DNA of 64,000 bases from Holothuria scabra (taxonomy: Eukaryota > Echinodermata > Holothuroidea > Aspidochirotida > Holothuriidae), in assembly GCA_037179385.1 (NCBI GenBank), contig CM074195.1, positions 4,830,438-4,894,437 on the forward strand, read 5' to 3'. Each line of letters starts with the position of its first letter. Position 1 is the stretch's first letter. Shown in pieces: positions 23,547 to 36,451 of this stretch. The position numbers and the translations under genes were made by a program. The notes beneath the pieces are model-generated. The model saw nothing but the letters and a program-made list of their open reading frames with translations, was not told the DNA's origin and did no database searches.

Positions 23547-23788
23547 TGACTGACTGCATTGCCAGGTGGTTAGAGCATCAACTTGCAAACGGGAGGTCTG
23601 GAGTTCAAGTCCTGGACGAGCCATACCAAAGACATTAAAAACAGAACCTACTGCGATTGTGCTTGGTGCTCAGCATAAGCAATGGCGAAGGGAGAACAAG
23701 CCAGTGAACCACAAAAGACCGTGGCCGGCCCAACTTGAGCCAATTGGTTGGAAACTGGACCGTAAAACTCCATCTAAGTTAACTTTAA
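23547..23788 (+). mobile_element. SINE family 1
   Basis: A full copy with head tggttagagcatcaactt and B-box-like gagttcaagtcc, body gtgcttggtgctcagcat, and end aactccatctaagtta. The anticodon-loop region reads aacttgcaaac, which hints at a tRNA-Ala-like ancestor, but this is weak. Confidence 0.85.
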
Positions 23789-24803
23789 CTGTCAGCCATG
23801 CATTGTTGCCACACATACCACAATATACCAGGATTTAAACAGGTGTGCCATTGTAGTGAATATTGTAACAAAGCATGGCTGTAGTTTAACTGCAACTCTC
23901 TCTTGCACGAAGCAAGGGGCTCGTACTAAAGTGACAAACATGTTACTTCCCTCTTTCCAATAATCGGTGATCTGTAACTGCGAATCAGGTCCGATTGTTA
24001 AATTGAATAATCGGGTTTTATCAATTGTAGCATTATCTGTCAAACACTAGTGAGCTGCATGGCAGGCAAATGTTACTCGTGCACCACACTAGTAGGCTAC
24101 TTCGTAGGCTTGTGTTTGCATCAGCTTGCCATGCACATATGATGCGGCACGTCTGGTACAAAACCAGCTATACAGTCTGAGGCTATTTTCATTTTATGAA
24201 ATCGGAATTTTCCATTATTCATACTAGCTGAAGAGAAAAAATCAAAGGGACTCGTAATTGAAAAAATGCAAACAGAATATTTCAAAGGGAATTTTAACAA
24301 AACGGAACATTATAACATTTAGGCTCTGTCACAAATTGGTCTTCGCGTGCAACCGGTGATCTACTGGCCACGCTGTATGCATTGTTATCTTTGATGGATT
24401 TTGTATATGTTTATTTTCAAGTAAATGTTGATTCTTTCATGCATACAGTATTTGAAGACATCCCAGCATTATGCAGTACATGACCCTGCTTCCATTTTCA
24501 GTTTGATGGTTTGAACATCAAAGCAAATTTCAGCTGATACCTGGAAGTACGAGTTTAGATGCACATGCGCTTGATTGATCTCAGTGAAATTTCCGAGTGA
24601 AAGTCGCTCTATATAGTACTTGAAAAGTTTTTAAGAGGTCTTGAAAAGTCCTTGAAAAGTCCTTGAATTTTGAATCCATGAAGGGCTACGAATCCTAACT
24701 GTTAGGATATTTTCACCTGGTGCCTTTGGACTGAGTCTTGTATACTCTTCCTTTTTAACATATCAAACAGTTCAATTGTAATTTCTTTTCTTCTGGTTTT
24801 CAG

Positions 24804-24934
24804 GGGTTTTTGATTGCATTTACATCAGAGTTTCTACCGAGACTGCTGTACCACCATGATTTTGGTACTCTAGAGGGATACACTAACTTTACACTATCTT
24901 ACTCACCCCCTAACACCACTCAATATCCTTGCAG
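24804..24934 (+). CDS. ANO7: Anoctamin exon j: ninth helix and glycosylated extracellular loop
   Basis: Acceptor ttctggttttcag, donor ag|gtaag. It encodes GFLIAFTSEFLPRLLYHHDF, then a loop with GYTNFTLSYSPPNTTQYPC. The FTSEFLPRL motif closes the ninth helix in anoctamins. Two N-glycosylation sequons (NFT and NTT) lie in the loop that faces outside, and a cysteine-arginine pair at the end matches the family's C.YR...DYR region across the next junction. Confidence 0.93.
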
Positions 24935-25344
24935 GTAAGAATTTACAATCACTCATCTCAAGGACAGTATGTTTGTGTAAATAACAGTATATAATTAAGA
25001 CATATAGAGACCGTAACTTCTTCCCCCCCCTCCCATCCACTTTTTGCCATTAACCCCATTCTTGTTACAAAAAAAAGAAAGGTTTCATATTCTAAGACAT
25101 CGAATGATCTGACATAACCTTGATACTCCAGAGAGGAACCCACCCTTAACTTCCCCGTCCCTCCCTACCCCTACCCCCATCTTTCACCATGTACCATTCT
25201 TGTTCCGTAATAAACATAAAGGTTTCATATTCCATACTTCAAAGACATTGAGTGTGCTGAAGTAACCTTGATACTCCACAGAGGAGCACCAAATTAACCT
25301 ACCCTAACCCCCATTTCTCCACCTGGTCTAGTTGTAGTGTTTCT

Positions 25345-25560
25345 CCCTTCCAGGTTTTCGTTCAATTCAAAAGTCAAGTCATCCCAAAGACCTAAAAAAT
25401 AGAACCTGCCATTTTGAATGATGTCCCACATAAGCAGTACAGTAGTACAACATCAATTCTGCGGCAATTGGATTAAAGGCCACAGGCTCTGCTAAGTGAA
25501 ACTAGAAGGTTCAAAGCTGAGGTGTTTAAGTCCAACAACTGACGGATTCACCCCACACCA
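25345..25560 (+). mobile_element. SINE-like family 2 copy, degenerate
   Basis: It contains aagtcatcccaaagacctaa, agaacctgccatttt and agaaggttcaaagctgaggt, which match the body of other family 2 copies. Confidence 0.5.
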
Positions 25561-25915
25561 ACTCTGCCCCACATATAGAACTGCTCATCCACCTTGAAAG
25601 AAATATTTACCCAAAATATCAAGACCTATCTCTTTCACTTATGACTTTGGTACCATGGAAGAAATTACCAACTTGCATGCACCTAATTTACGAATTGGCT
25701 TATACCTTTCATCCTTTTTGAGCAATGATCTATACCAAGATAGCATCTTCTTTGTCATAGTTGGTATTTATTTAAACAGAAGGAAACTAGTGTTCATTTA
25801 AATGCCATGATGTAGTGCAGTTGGAAACATACTATGTTAATTGGTGCAATATATTTGACATATGTATATAGTCCATATATTTTTATTTTGAAGGTATAAT
25901 TTCATATCATATGCA

Positions 25916-26234
25916 GGGTTCCCATGTAGTATTAAATTGGAAAAGATAAGAAAAAGTCTAGAAATTAATCAAGGTTTTGCAAATCCCTGAATTTTGTGTT
26001 TTGTCTGGAACACTTGTCATACTCTCTTGAAATTTGAAACCTTGGTTTTCAGTAATTGTGATCCAGTTTACTTGTTTAGTATGCATTCTAGCTGGTATAT
26101 GCATAAAAATAGGTGTCATTTTGTAAAAATTAATTATATATTTTAGTGTTAAATATTTCCATTTTAGTCTTCAATAAATCTGGAAAAAGTCTTTAATGTA
26201 GATTGAATGAAGATTTCAAAAGTGTGGGAACCTC
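25916..26234. mobile_element. hAT-like MITE with GGGTTCCCA ends
   Basis: Left cagggttcccatgtag and right aagtgtgggaacctcg are inverted repeats. This end type (GGGTTCCCAC) is common in hAT-derived MITEs. The duplication is not clear. Confidence 0.6.
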
Positions 26235-26939
26235 GTTTATGCATCCACTCTATCATGTAGCACATACTAATCAACTGAAGGTTAACCTAAGATGAAACTG
26301 ACTTTAGCACAGGATAAAATGCTTTGTTGGAGGGTTTCTGAAAAAAGTGAGCAAGGATGTGCAACCCAATTGCACTCGATAGTGTAAACCTGCTGAGTGC
26401 ATTATTTTGTTCTAATGCACAATTCCAGAGTTGTTTAAAATAATTATACCCATCAATTTACTGAATTGATTTATAATTTACAAAAAGGAAATAAATACCT
26501 TTTTCAAATAACGGTATCAAAACAACATGCTCTTAATGGAGGAGCCTTAGATGAGTGCATCTATCCATTCTGGGAGTTTTTATCAGGATAAGGCATGGTC
26601 ACATGACTGTAATGGGCCAATAGATGTTGAGGATTTTACAAAGTATATGTGAATATTGATTATGTTTTGAATATTTATAGATCAAGACTTCTTGTTTACA
26701 CATCAAAGGAAATGTGCTGTCCAAAAATTTAATTACCACTTGACTCTGTAATATGTAATTCATCAATGTATGTGTACATACTAGTCCAAGGTTGCAATAG
26801 ACTTGTAAAACTGGTACATCTCAAGCATTAGACAGTCATGTCAAAATGTCAGGCGTAAACAAACAGCTAACCACCCCCCCACACCTCCCCCAGCAGTCTT
26901 GGAAAGGTAAAACATGACATGGAAAAGTGCACTGCTCAA

Positions 26940-27255
26940 TTCCATTGGCAGATCCAGGAGAGGGCAACTAGGGTCAACTGCCCCCTATGACCAGTCTAAG
27001 GCCCCTCGATACAAGAAAAATGTGCCCCCTGTGTCCTAAAAGTTAAGTAAAAACTGCCCGAAAAGTAAAAAAAAAAAAAAAGGTCCCCAGAATTTCCAAC
27101 CGTATAGCTCTATATAACTATGGCAATAGGAGTTGGTCTCCGAAATGTAGTTGGTCAAATTCAAGAGTATGCGGCCCCTGCATGATGTTGGCATCCCCCC
27201 TTTTCAAACTGCCCCCCCCCCCCCCTTCAGCTAGGGGCTGGATATGCCCTTTCTC
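26940..27255. mobile_element. Degenerate element with GGCAGATCCAG end
   Basis: Left ttggcagatccaggagaggg and right aggggctggatatgcccttt look like eroded forms of the GGCGGATCCAG ends seen at 51,975. It contains poly-A (27,067) and poly-C (27,212-27,225) tracts. Confidence 0.4.
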
Positions 27256-27539
27256 AATGCTGTACCCCTTATAAGGGCAACAGACCCAGCAAAGCGTCAT
27301 CCATAAATGATCTCAATGGCTGTATAAAAGTCTGTGGTGCAGCTCTAAGCTGTGGAGAGTTGATGGCCTCAGGTAGAGGAAACCCAGTGGAGTCCTCAAT
27401 CCTGCTTGCCTGTTCCAAAGGACGATAGCATTGCCTAGTTTAGTATGTCATTGTAAAGGCATATGTGATGTTTGCAATTTTGCCAAATTTGCATAAAACC
27501 AGGAGAAATTAAAGTATGGAATTTATTTTCTTTATGCAG

Positions 27540-27630
27540 GTATCAAGATTTCAGGGATATAGAAGGAAATCACACTATATTCTACTATAGACTGCTAGCC
27601 TTAAGGCTCGGTTTTGTAATTGCTTTTGAG
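27540..27630 (+). CDS. ANO7: Anoctamin exon k: last extracellular loop and tenth helix
   Basis: Acceptor tttatgcag, donor gag|gtaat. Its first base completes the split arginine codon; it then encodes YQDFRDIEGNHTIFYYRLLA and LRLGFVIAFE. The YRDYR-like motif (here RYQDFR) and LLA.RL.F...FEH are conserved across anoctamins. NHT is a third glycosylation sequon. It ends at a codon border just before the histidine that starts the next exon, as in the FEH motif. Confidence 0.93.
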
Positions 27631-28104
27631 GTAATACATTTTTATTGTTTACTCCTCATTGTATGAAAGCATGTGTCACAATTAGTTGACCTACTTCTTT
27701 CACAGCCAATGTCCATTACTTTTAACAACATCCTTTTCAACCAAGATGTTAAAACTATGTAGCAATTTTATGTAACAGTATGTATGTGGCTGTGAACAAA
27801 AACTTTTCTGGATTCATAATAAGGTGATGCATTATGTTGAAATTTATTTGCTCATGTTGAAATGGTCTGTTGCACAATAATTTGGGACACCTCTCATTGT
27901 GCAACTCACTTCAACTGCTTTGCTTCCATTTGACATCCATTATCATTACATGACTGATTCTTGTTTTCTTGTATAAGATGTTGTACAGAGAGGGCTTCTA
28001 CACTTGACATGTACCCCAACCCCTAGTATTAAGAAAACATTCACAGTTTGGCAAAAGGGGCATAAGCATTGGGAAAAAAGAAAATGTGCAAAGAGTATAG
28101 ATTA

Positions 28105-28605
28105 ATCTGAATAGTCAAGAGATGGTGTGGATTTATCGGACACAACTGGAGTCCATCAGCTTAAATTTTTCAAATCCTTTGCTACACTGTATCATGAATG
28201 CTTTCACACTAAAATACTAATTGATTCACTCAATTTCACTGAATAGGAGGGCTTACAATTGTATAGGGACAATAAAATTTAAGGCAATTAGAGTTGAAGA
28301 TCACCACTAATGGCTGCCTTCAGCAGCTTCAGGGATTCGTCTATAGACAAATCCAATTAGTGCTTGTTTTTAGTGACGGTAGGCAGCCATTAGTGGGGTC
28401 CGTCAGCCTAAAATCGTCTTTATTTATTGTTTACATGAATTTCAAACCCTCATATTTAGTGAACTTGGAGAATTTAAGATATAAATTAGTGTACAACCAT
28501 CCATGATAGAGGTAAGCTAGGAAATCGAAAGATTTAAAGGTAATGGACCCCAGTTATGGCCGACTGAAATCAGACCATCACTTGCTGTCCGGATTGGTGT
28601 ATAGA
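28105..28605. mobile_element. 500-bp foldback (long inverted repeat) element
   Basis: Two roughly 245-bp arms face each other around a centre near 28,339 (gattcgtctatagacaaatc). Matching parts include tggagtccatcagc versus its reverse near 28,550, and cactaatggctgcctt versus ggcagccattagtg. The arms have diverged with indels. It could form a large hairpin in intron k-l. Confidence 0.8.
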
Positions 28606-29463
28606 TGAAGTACAAAATGACATCACGAAGTATTGTATGATGTATCATTTTAAATTAATTGAATAAATTTCAACATTTTATGTCTCAGGAATGTCTTATG
28701 ATGACCAGAGTGAGAGTATTTGGAATTCATTTTGCAGCTCTGCAATTTTTATTTTTGAAATTTCAGACTTAAGATACACTTGAAGGGCTGTTGCATGACC
28801 CTGATTTGTTTAGGAATATCCTCGAATTTCGCTTATGCATTAGGTGATTACCTTTGTAGTATTGACATAAATGACTTCTACCTCATCACTCGCTATCGAT
28901 AATGCTTGTGAAAATTAATCTATAGTGAAGTGTTTCTCAACCATAAACTCTCTTCAAGTAGCTATTACAAAGAATTATGGGATAGAATGTTGGCATGTGT
29001 CACTTTCCTCATATTAGTAAAATGCCATTGAAAAAATTAACTTGTACTGATGAAACATACCATATTCTCTGCTTGTCGTTAGAGGCGGCTAAAAGGGGAT
29101 GACTTGAACCTATTTGCACCATATTAAAAATCCAACTTGAACTTGAACCATGCTGAAAACTGTATCCAAACTTTATTTATCAATTTAGCTCACATAATAC
29201 ATTTGTGTGGGTGTGTCCTTAAATCTGATCCAACAATTTTGTCAATGCTTGTGAAGTGTTTCTCAACAACGGTTGAAAATTTCCATGTTGCGGTCTGTAT
29301 ATGAACCTTTTCGGTTGGAAAGTATATTAAAAAAATGTTTAAGGCTTTGATTAAACTATTTCATTCATGAATCATACTTTACGCCTATATTTATCCTACT
29401 GACCAGCTTAAAAATTAGATGAAACAATTATTTAAATTGGTTTTTTGTTGTTTCTCCCCAAAG

Positions 29464-29583
29464 CATTTTGTTTTTGGAATATCAAGAGCTATAGACTTTG
29501 CTGTCCCAGATGTTCCTGAGAGCTTGGAAATCAAGATTAAACGAGAAGCTTATCTGGCAAAGCAAGCCTTGCAAGAAGCCCAG
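29464..29583 (+). CDS. ANO7: Anoctamin exon l: end of tenth helix and conserved C-terminal tail
   Basis: Acceptor ctccccaaag, donor cag|gtatg. It has 40 codons: HFVFGISRAIDFAVPDVPES, then LEIKIKREAYLAKQALQEAQ. The VPD.PE....KIKRE.YLA...L pattern is the cytoplasmic helix that follows the tenth membrane segment in anoctamins and helps form the dimer. The exon is phase 0 at its end, so the true last exon must begin at a codon border. Confidence 0.93.
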
Positions 29584-29769
29584 GTATGAATTAATTCCCC
29601 ATAAATTGTAGTATTTTACATTTTCTAGGCAAAAGAGGGAAGGGGCGTGGAGGGGTTAACATTAGCTGCAGGTACCTCGGGGGTGTGTGTTGTCGGTTGG
29701 GTCTTTCAAACTTAATAAAAGACAGATAACCTTGAAAAATGATTCAAGCATAGTCCACAACTAGAGGTG

Positions 29770-30412
29770 AAACGGGTGTATGGTTTAGTGGTAGAGCATA
29801 TGTCTCTCATGTGGGAGGCTTAGCTTCAATATCTAGGCTGAGTCATATGAAAGACTAAATAAATGTAACCTACTGCAATTTTGCGAGATGTTCTGCATAA
29901 GAAGTGAAGTAGGGACACCTACAACTGGTCAAGAGGTTGTGTGTGTTACTTAAGGTCTTATATACATGGACAGAGCATATAACATGTACGTCCATCCGTA
30001 GATTGTGGCCACCGAATGGAACAAAAAAGGGGCACCAAGATGGCTGCCATGAAGCTATGAATCTTCTGATTTGATGATGGCTCTGTTATGTTTTTAACAA
30101 AAGTTAAACTTGATTGGGAAACAATAACAAAAGTTAAACTTGAATGGGAAACAATATCTTATTCCTACAATACGTGAAATAATTTTACCTTACCTTGCCA
30201 TATTTCAACTTTCTTGCAAAATCTGGGAATTAACTTGAGTAAGTCCAAACTTTTACAGATCATATCAGACAACCATCTTGGTGCGCCTATACTCACACGT
30301 GTGATAGCCACAATGTACCGTGCAGTATGCTCTGTCCATGTATAGGAAGTCTGTGGTGCTGCTAGATTTAACCAGAAGGTTAAAAGTTGAGGCATAAAAC
30401 TCCAAACAAACT
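29770..30412 (+). mobile_element. SINE-like family 2 copy split by a MITE
   Basis: The 5' part (29,770-29,951) has a tRNA-like head, ggtttagtggtagagcatat, and the body tctcatgtgggaggctta. The 3' part resumes at about 30,353 with agaaggttaaaagttgagg and cataaaactcc. The MITE at 29,952-30,352 sits between. Confidence 0.65.
29952..30352. mobile_element. GCCATCTTGGTGC-type MITE, copy with both ends
   Basis: Terminal inverted repeats: left tcttatatacatggacag, right ctgtccatgtataggaag. Inner arms match too (gatggctgcc versus caaccatcttggtgcg). It carries a 30-bp tandem duplication (aacaaaagttaaacttg twice) at 30,098-30,157. No coding capacity. Confidence 0.8.
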
Positions 30413-31851
30413 ACTAGTAAAACTTACTGCCAACAAAAAGCAATCTACTTCACCTCTTCTTACCTATTATGTTATTATGCAATCCCTGACCCCCCCCCCC
30501 CTCCCCCTCCGCATAAGTCATTGACAAGCTTTGTACCAGCACAAATGGGTTCAAGAAGCCTCCAATTGACAGGCCTTCAGACCTTCCTCTTTCACAAGAA
30601 GTAATAACAGGCTGCCTACTGTGATGTGGTGTGGTTAAAGGAACACTAGGTTATATTTTACTTTCACATTGCAAGCAACTGTTTCACCTTTACTGGGCCA
30701 TTTTTTGTGAGTCAGAACGATTTCAATTTGAAACTTTAAAATTTTTTGAAACTGTTCTTGTGTCGTGTTACATCAGAGGTTATTATTCTGTGTTTACATG
30801 TAAAAAGTCACATTTTCATCATTTTAATTGTGGCAGGTTTCATTTCATAGGTCTTTGTATGACACCATACAAGTGAAACATTTTTGCCTCACATCAATCT
30901 AAGTGTTGATAACATTTAGATGGAGTACTTTCAAGGTTTTTCTGGTCTATCACAGACTATTTTTAGCACTTGGCACAGAATATAAATTGCTACGGCTTGA
31001 GAATTTACACTTTAAGGAATCCTTCACAAAGTTGCAACAATAATAATACACTGTTCTGTATCAGAATCACTACAGTTTGGGAAATTTACTTTGCCTCTCA
31101 TTACCTCCTGTTACATAATTCCCATTTGACCTCAGTCAAAGTCACGTTTAAATACCAGTCAGAAGACTTGGTCTGGGATAGAGGGCAACCAGTCTAATAG
31201 GTCCTCTTTCCTGCTTACCTGTCCTATGGGCTAAACAGTTTTCCTTTTGGCACCTGGCTTCATCCTAAGGCAAGTAGCTTTACGGGAAGTCTAGTGGTAG
31301 GGGGGAAGAGAAGGTCCTACGTTTTGTTAGGATTACTACATTGGTTTCTTCACTCAAAAAAAATCTGTTAAAAAAATAACAAAGTTTGTTTCAGGGGAAT
31401 GGAGTTTGTCAATGCAAAGAACAATTCTGTGCTAAACTAAAATTTGCAGGTTCTATTCTCTCTGTTCAGGTGACAGACTAAGGTGCAATATATGCAAATA
31501 CATGATGGTAAGAGCTGTCATCTTATGCTTGTCAGTGCTAACCTCTTGGTTCTGTCAACTAAGGAATATCACTCATTTTGGCCGAAAACCAAATCTTTCA
31601 CCATTGACATAAACCTCATACATTTTACTCTTCTTATCTGTTAAATTATGGATGCTCTTGTCCTTTTTGTTACTCTGCGTATTTTTGTGTTTTAAAAAAA
31701 TTGCTTTTCCATCTTTTCTGTTAGCATGACATTTCACACAATGGCACAATGAAATCTGGAAAAGAGGGGTGGGCTAGAGGATATTTTCTACTAGCACTAG
31801 GTGTTGCAGTGCAAAATTAAGAAGAAATACTGTTTTTTACCTTTTGAGCAG

Positions 31852-31950
31852 GGAAAGAGAAGATCAGTTAATTTCCCTGTGTTGGCAATTACTGGCACGG
31901 ATGATCATTGGTTTACAAAAGCCTCAAAAGTAAAGGTGGAACTCAGATGA
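31852..31950 (+). CDS. ANO7: Possible alternative terminal exon of the anoctamin gene
   Basis: A pyrimidine-rich acceptor (ctgttttttaccttttgagcag) precedes a phase-0 open frame of 32 codons and a TGA. The peptide starts GKRRSVNFPVLAITGTDDHW and ends KVKVELR. It joins in frame to exon l. C-terminal tails of anoctamins are not conserved, so sequence cannot prove it. The competing last exon is at 38,688. This could be an alternative polyadenylated end or a chance match. Confidence 0.3.
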   Translation, partial: GKRRSVNFPVLAITGTDDHWFTKASKVKVELR

Positions 31951-33194
31951 CATTTTGGGGCAAGGGCTAAATGTTAGTCAGTGCGACCTGATTGGGAAAG
32001 TAAATTCTAAATGACTTGGCTCCATGTCCATAAATATTGTTCAATAAGGTGCTGCATGTCTTTAAAATTTCCGAATAGATTACTGGTCTTTCCATCCTCA
32101 CAAAGTTACTTATTTTCTTCAGGCCCTCCTCAGTGTACTGTAAAACAGGATTACTTGGCTCGCTGGTCTGGTGATGCTTGCATTTCTTGAATTCTTTGTG
32201 TATCTTCCTCCTTAGACCCTGCAATGACAAGAGGGCCATCTCAAAGGGTCTATATTGTGTCAAAAGAGTAAACTGTCTTGTGTTTTTCACTTCATTAGTC
32301 ATCCATATAGTCTTCTGACAGATTTAACTTGAGCTAGTTTAATTGAGCACACAACTTTAAATTAGAAACCCGACAGTAACTTTATTTGGACAATTTATTG
32401 AAATGTGCCCAGTTTCAAATCTGAAGTTGTTTGCTTATTTTTTACACATAGACCACATTAAATTTGTTACTAGACACCTTAATAATAATAATAATCAGGC
32501 CTGGAAGGGCAGTTGCTTTACGACGCTAAGCAACCACAAACGTGGGAGAAGCCTTCGGCTTATGAATTATAACTAATGAAGTAGAAACGGCTCTATCAAT
32601 GCAGTAGACCTTTTGAGATGGTCGGGTCTTGTCATAACAAGGTCTAAGGAGGAAGATAAACCAAGCATGTAGTAAATGCAAGTATCAACAGACTTGTGTT
32701 TATCAAAATTTATGAGACTAGTCAAGGTCAGCAGAACAGGTGGATGGGAACTTAAATATATATCTGAAATATGTTTCTTGTTTTAAGGTGTCGGTTCCAA
32801 AAAGGTTTTTTTTCCTCTTACTTAATACCATCAAATATGTTTAAAACATTTTGATTTTCATGACATCTGCAAAAGTTCTTGTTTCTGTGAGGGAGACATT
32901 TATTTTTCTTCTTAAAAAATATGTGTAAATTGTTTTTGTACAGCACATTCTGCAATAATGGGGAAATGTGATCAAACTCTTTGCAATACTGCATGCCATG
33001 AAATGTCTACTTTACCAGGTATCCTGGATTCCTTGTATACCTCACATAATTTGACAAGTTTTTCCTGATTTTGCTGAAAATATGCACAATTTTGAATCTA
33101 GACACCCTTTGAATCTATAATCATTTCCAAACGAAAAGGGGGTGCCTCCTCTCTTAAGATTGGTTGGAGTTGTTACTCAAAGAAACATTCAGCT

Positions 33195-33352
33195 CCCTGC
33201 TCTAGAAATGGAACCTACTGCCATTTTGCTTGGTACTCAGCATAAGCAGTTGAGCAGGGAAAACAAGCCAGTGAGTCTCAACTGGAAAAAAGACCATGGC
33301 TGGCCCCACTTAAACCAGTTGGTTAAAAACTGGGCGGTAAAACTCGCTTTTT
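33195..33352 (+). mobile_element. SINE family 1, 5'-truncated
   Basis: Only the body and 3' end are present (tgcttggtactcagcataag through ggcggtaaaactcg). The tRNA-like head is missing or unrecognisable. Confidence 0.75.
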
Positions 33353-34899
33353 TCCGTCTGAACCCTGTTTTGAGAATGGACGCTTATTCACCTGATGGGA
33401 AGTTTACAATAGGTTTGCGTATATACCTATCCGGCATACAACAACACACCTCTGCTTATTTGCACACATGAAAAGAGAGTTTGGGAAAGTGTCCCCCCCC
33501 CCCTCCCCCGAGTCAGGGTTTGTGACAGTATTGATGATAATATTGTGTAATTTGAACAATACACAAATTGTACTAAGGGGAGGGCCTAAGGAAATCTTCC
33601 CCTGCTTTTATTGTAGAGGGTTAAAGTTAAAGATAGTTACACTCACTTCATATAATCCATTACAAATCCCTTACTTTAAAGATTATTAGATTTTCTCACA
33701 AGGTTCCCTTAAATAATACTCATTAAATGAAGGATTTTGGAGGTTTTGTTTTGACTTTTTTTTGCTGTTGTTGTTGTAGAAGGCCCAGCTAGGTCAGTGT
33801 TCTTTACAGTCCATAGTTCCCAGGACTTGAAGTTCAAAGGCTGAGAACGTATTGAACATAGTTCTGGGAACATCCAACTCTGGGAATAACGAACCCAGTA
33901 ATCATCACCAACCATTTAGATAATGATAATATGAAATATGGTTAATATCAACCTTAGGAACATTGAACCCTGGAAAAAATGGGATGACCATGTTTTGCAA
34001 TATTGCATGATCTAGAAATATAAACCAAGAGTATGAATAGAGTCATAGGGGTTGTGGTAAGAGAAGTGTTCAAATGTAATTTTAGGACTTATATTTTCTC
34101 GGGGTAAAACGGGTGAAAAGAGGGCCTGAAAATAGGTAGGTTGAGGGAAGTTGTTTTGGAACCATTTGTAAATGTTGATGAGTGTTTCATGCTTCAGCAA
34201 ATACTTATTCACTAAAGAATGCCAGTATTAAATATGATCACCATATATGTTTTTAACTGTTGTCAAATGTAATTAGCACTACTACATTGTTTCTTGTATT
34301 TTGTTTTATAGTGATTTCTGCACATCCAAGGTATTGTATGCACATACATTGTTCCACATCATGCCATCGCAACATTGCTTCCATTTTCGTTAACATTTCA
34401 AAACTAGTGATGAAGCTTTTAGAAATTTTTGATTGGCTTCTGCATGTTGGGTTCCATTTTCATGGACACTCTCGTATTGTGATCTGTGTTTCATCGCCTA
34501 CTACCCTTTTCTACAGGATAACCCCTGTCATGGAACACACATTTGGAAACAAACTGTACAGTATCTATCTCTTTGGTATTTGATTCTATTAGTACTTATT
34601 CAAAATAACCAGTAATAGTCCTTTCAGGAAAGGAGGAGAGGGTAAATTATGCTATTTGTCAAAATGTAGTTTCAAAATTTTTCCAATCCATTAAACCTAT
34701 TTGTATCTTCCTTATGGAATCATGATGATTATTAATAGTGGTGTAAATACTCACTAGTTTCTAGGAACCACCTTTATATTAATTCTGTACTCCAACCATC
34801 CCATATGTATATCCTTCCTTGCATTAGTTTTCATCACATGTGGGTAATTACTAATTTGGGTAGTTTTGCATTACCCCTTGCAGATGCTGCTTTTAATGG

Positions 34900-35060
34900 T
34901 AAATATGGAACCCACTGTCATTTTGCTTGGTGCTCAGCATAAGCTATGGAGTATGGAAAACAAATGAGCCACAGTGAGCCACAACCAAAAAAGGCCCTTG
35001 CTGACCCGATTTAAACCAATTGGTTTAAAACTGAGCTGTAAAACACCATCTTACTAACTT
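34900..35060 (+). mobile_element. SINE family 1, 5'-truncated
   Basis: Body and 3' end (tgcttggtgctcagcataag to gctgtaaaacaccatctta). Head not recognised. Confidence 0.75.
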
Positions 35061-35256
35061 ACAAATTAAGGTGTAAGGGTGAACATAAGTACCATCTTCT
35101 AAGCATTTGGCATCCGCTATATACCACTTGCACTTTCTTCTTCTAGTGGCCAGAATTTGTGGTTAACACCTCCAGTTATACCAGTTGAAGCCATAGAGTC
35201 ATGCTTTCTCATGTTTGAGACAAAGGAGTTTCATGCTTCTTATCATTGTCATCTCT

Positions 35257-35775
35257 TACACCATGGTATCATGTGGTTTAAATTAAAGCATCTGCTGGCA
35301 GGTCTTGAATTTGACTCCTAGCTGGCTATAGCCAGGTTATACTTAAGAATGTAAAGAAAAATAGAACCTACTGCCATTGTGCTTGGTGCTTAGCTTAAGC
35401 AATGGAGTAGGAAAAACAAGCAAGCATTATATAAACATTCCTTTAAAAGATTAGTAAAGCGTTCAATTCCCCTGAGCCATTGGCAGCTATTACACTCAAT
35501 TAACTTCAGCAGGTCCAGTACCATCGCTTGATTACAGGGCAAGCTGTGTCCAAATATTGTTAGTGGCAGCCAGAATGTTGTGTGATTTGTACTGAAAACA
35601 ATAGATCACCAGTTTAGCTGAAGTGGGAAGTTGCACGCCCTCATCGGCTACAGAAAAGGTCCGGGGATTCACTATGAAGCGTTTAAAGGAACACTTATGC
35701 CATGAGTTGGCCATACTTGGAAAAAACACAGTGGCTGGTTGACTTAAACTGAGCCTTAAAACTTATCTGATTCAC
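35257..35775 (+). mobile_element. SINE family 1, interrupted by 280 bp
   Basis: Head and body at 35,257-35,427 (gtgcttggtgcttagcttaa) and the 3' part resuming at about 35,706 (cagtggctggttgactt). The segment between, 35,428-35,705, is foreign sequence without a recognised class. Confidence 0.65.
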
Positions 35776-36039
35776 AAACAGGGTTCATTGTGATAAACAT
35801 CAGGGTTGTACCTGCAGAGGTCATTGAGGGAAGGTAATCACTCACCTGGTTTTTGCTGACCCATACTTGGGCTAAAATAAAGCTAGTCTCTACCCTGACA
35901 AATTCTCACTATTACCATAAATAAGCTACAACTACCAGTTTATCTTCATCTGTATACTCCACACTAACTGACAATGGTGCTATGATTAGATGATTATTGA
36001 TGCAATTTGCTTCCCACAATCAAATCTTCATAGCTTGAC

Positions 36040-36200
36040 CCTGTTTTACAATGGAAGTACTACCTCTGAGGAAGTACTTCCATGGTTTAACAAAGTATAC
36101 CATCTTTTATGATGCATGTATTACCATGGAAGTATTACCTCCAAGGTAGCAGTACTTCGATGGTATAACAGGGCCTTATGGTTGCACCATGGTATACTTC
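36040..36200. repeat. Cluster of CCATGGAAGTA palindromic motifs
   Basis: The motif atggaagta or its reverse tacttccat occurs five times in both orientations (for example 36,052, 36,075, 36,127, 36,186), partly as hairpins such as atggaagtact facing agtacttccat. Confidence 0.75.
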
Positions 36201-36451
36201 CATGTTTGCACTTTTCTTAGACTAGAAGTATGAAATATCAGAAAGACATAAATGTGGATTGGATGTTTGGGACAGGCATGTGTTGGTAATGGATAAGTAT
36301 AAGAGGAATATGGGTAAGGTGAAATATTGCAGATGGAGTATAATTGGTAAGAGGAATGAAGTTTGTTCATTTGATGGATGGGATATAGAGTGCTTCCCCT
36401 CATTTCACAATTCCGACCCCTTTTCCAGGCAGAACACAGTGTTATAACTCG

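Larger units (their letters stand above)
22305..24803 (+). other. Anoctamin intron i-j (2.5 kb)
   Basis: It holds a poly-C tract (22,605-22,616), the TTTG repeat and a SINE. Near 24,620-24,690 a run of cttgaaaagtccttgaa resembles the end of a hAT-like element, but I could not define its other end. Confidence 0.7.
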
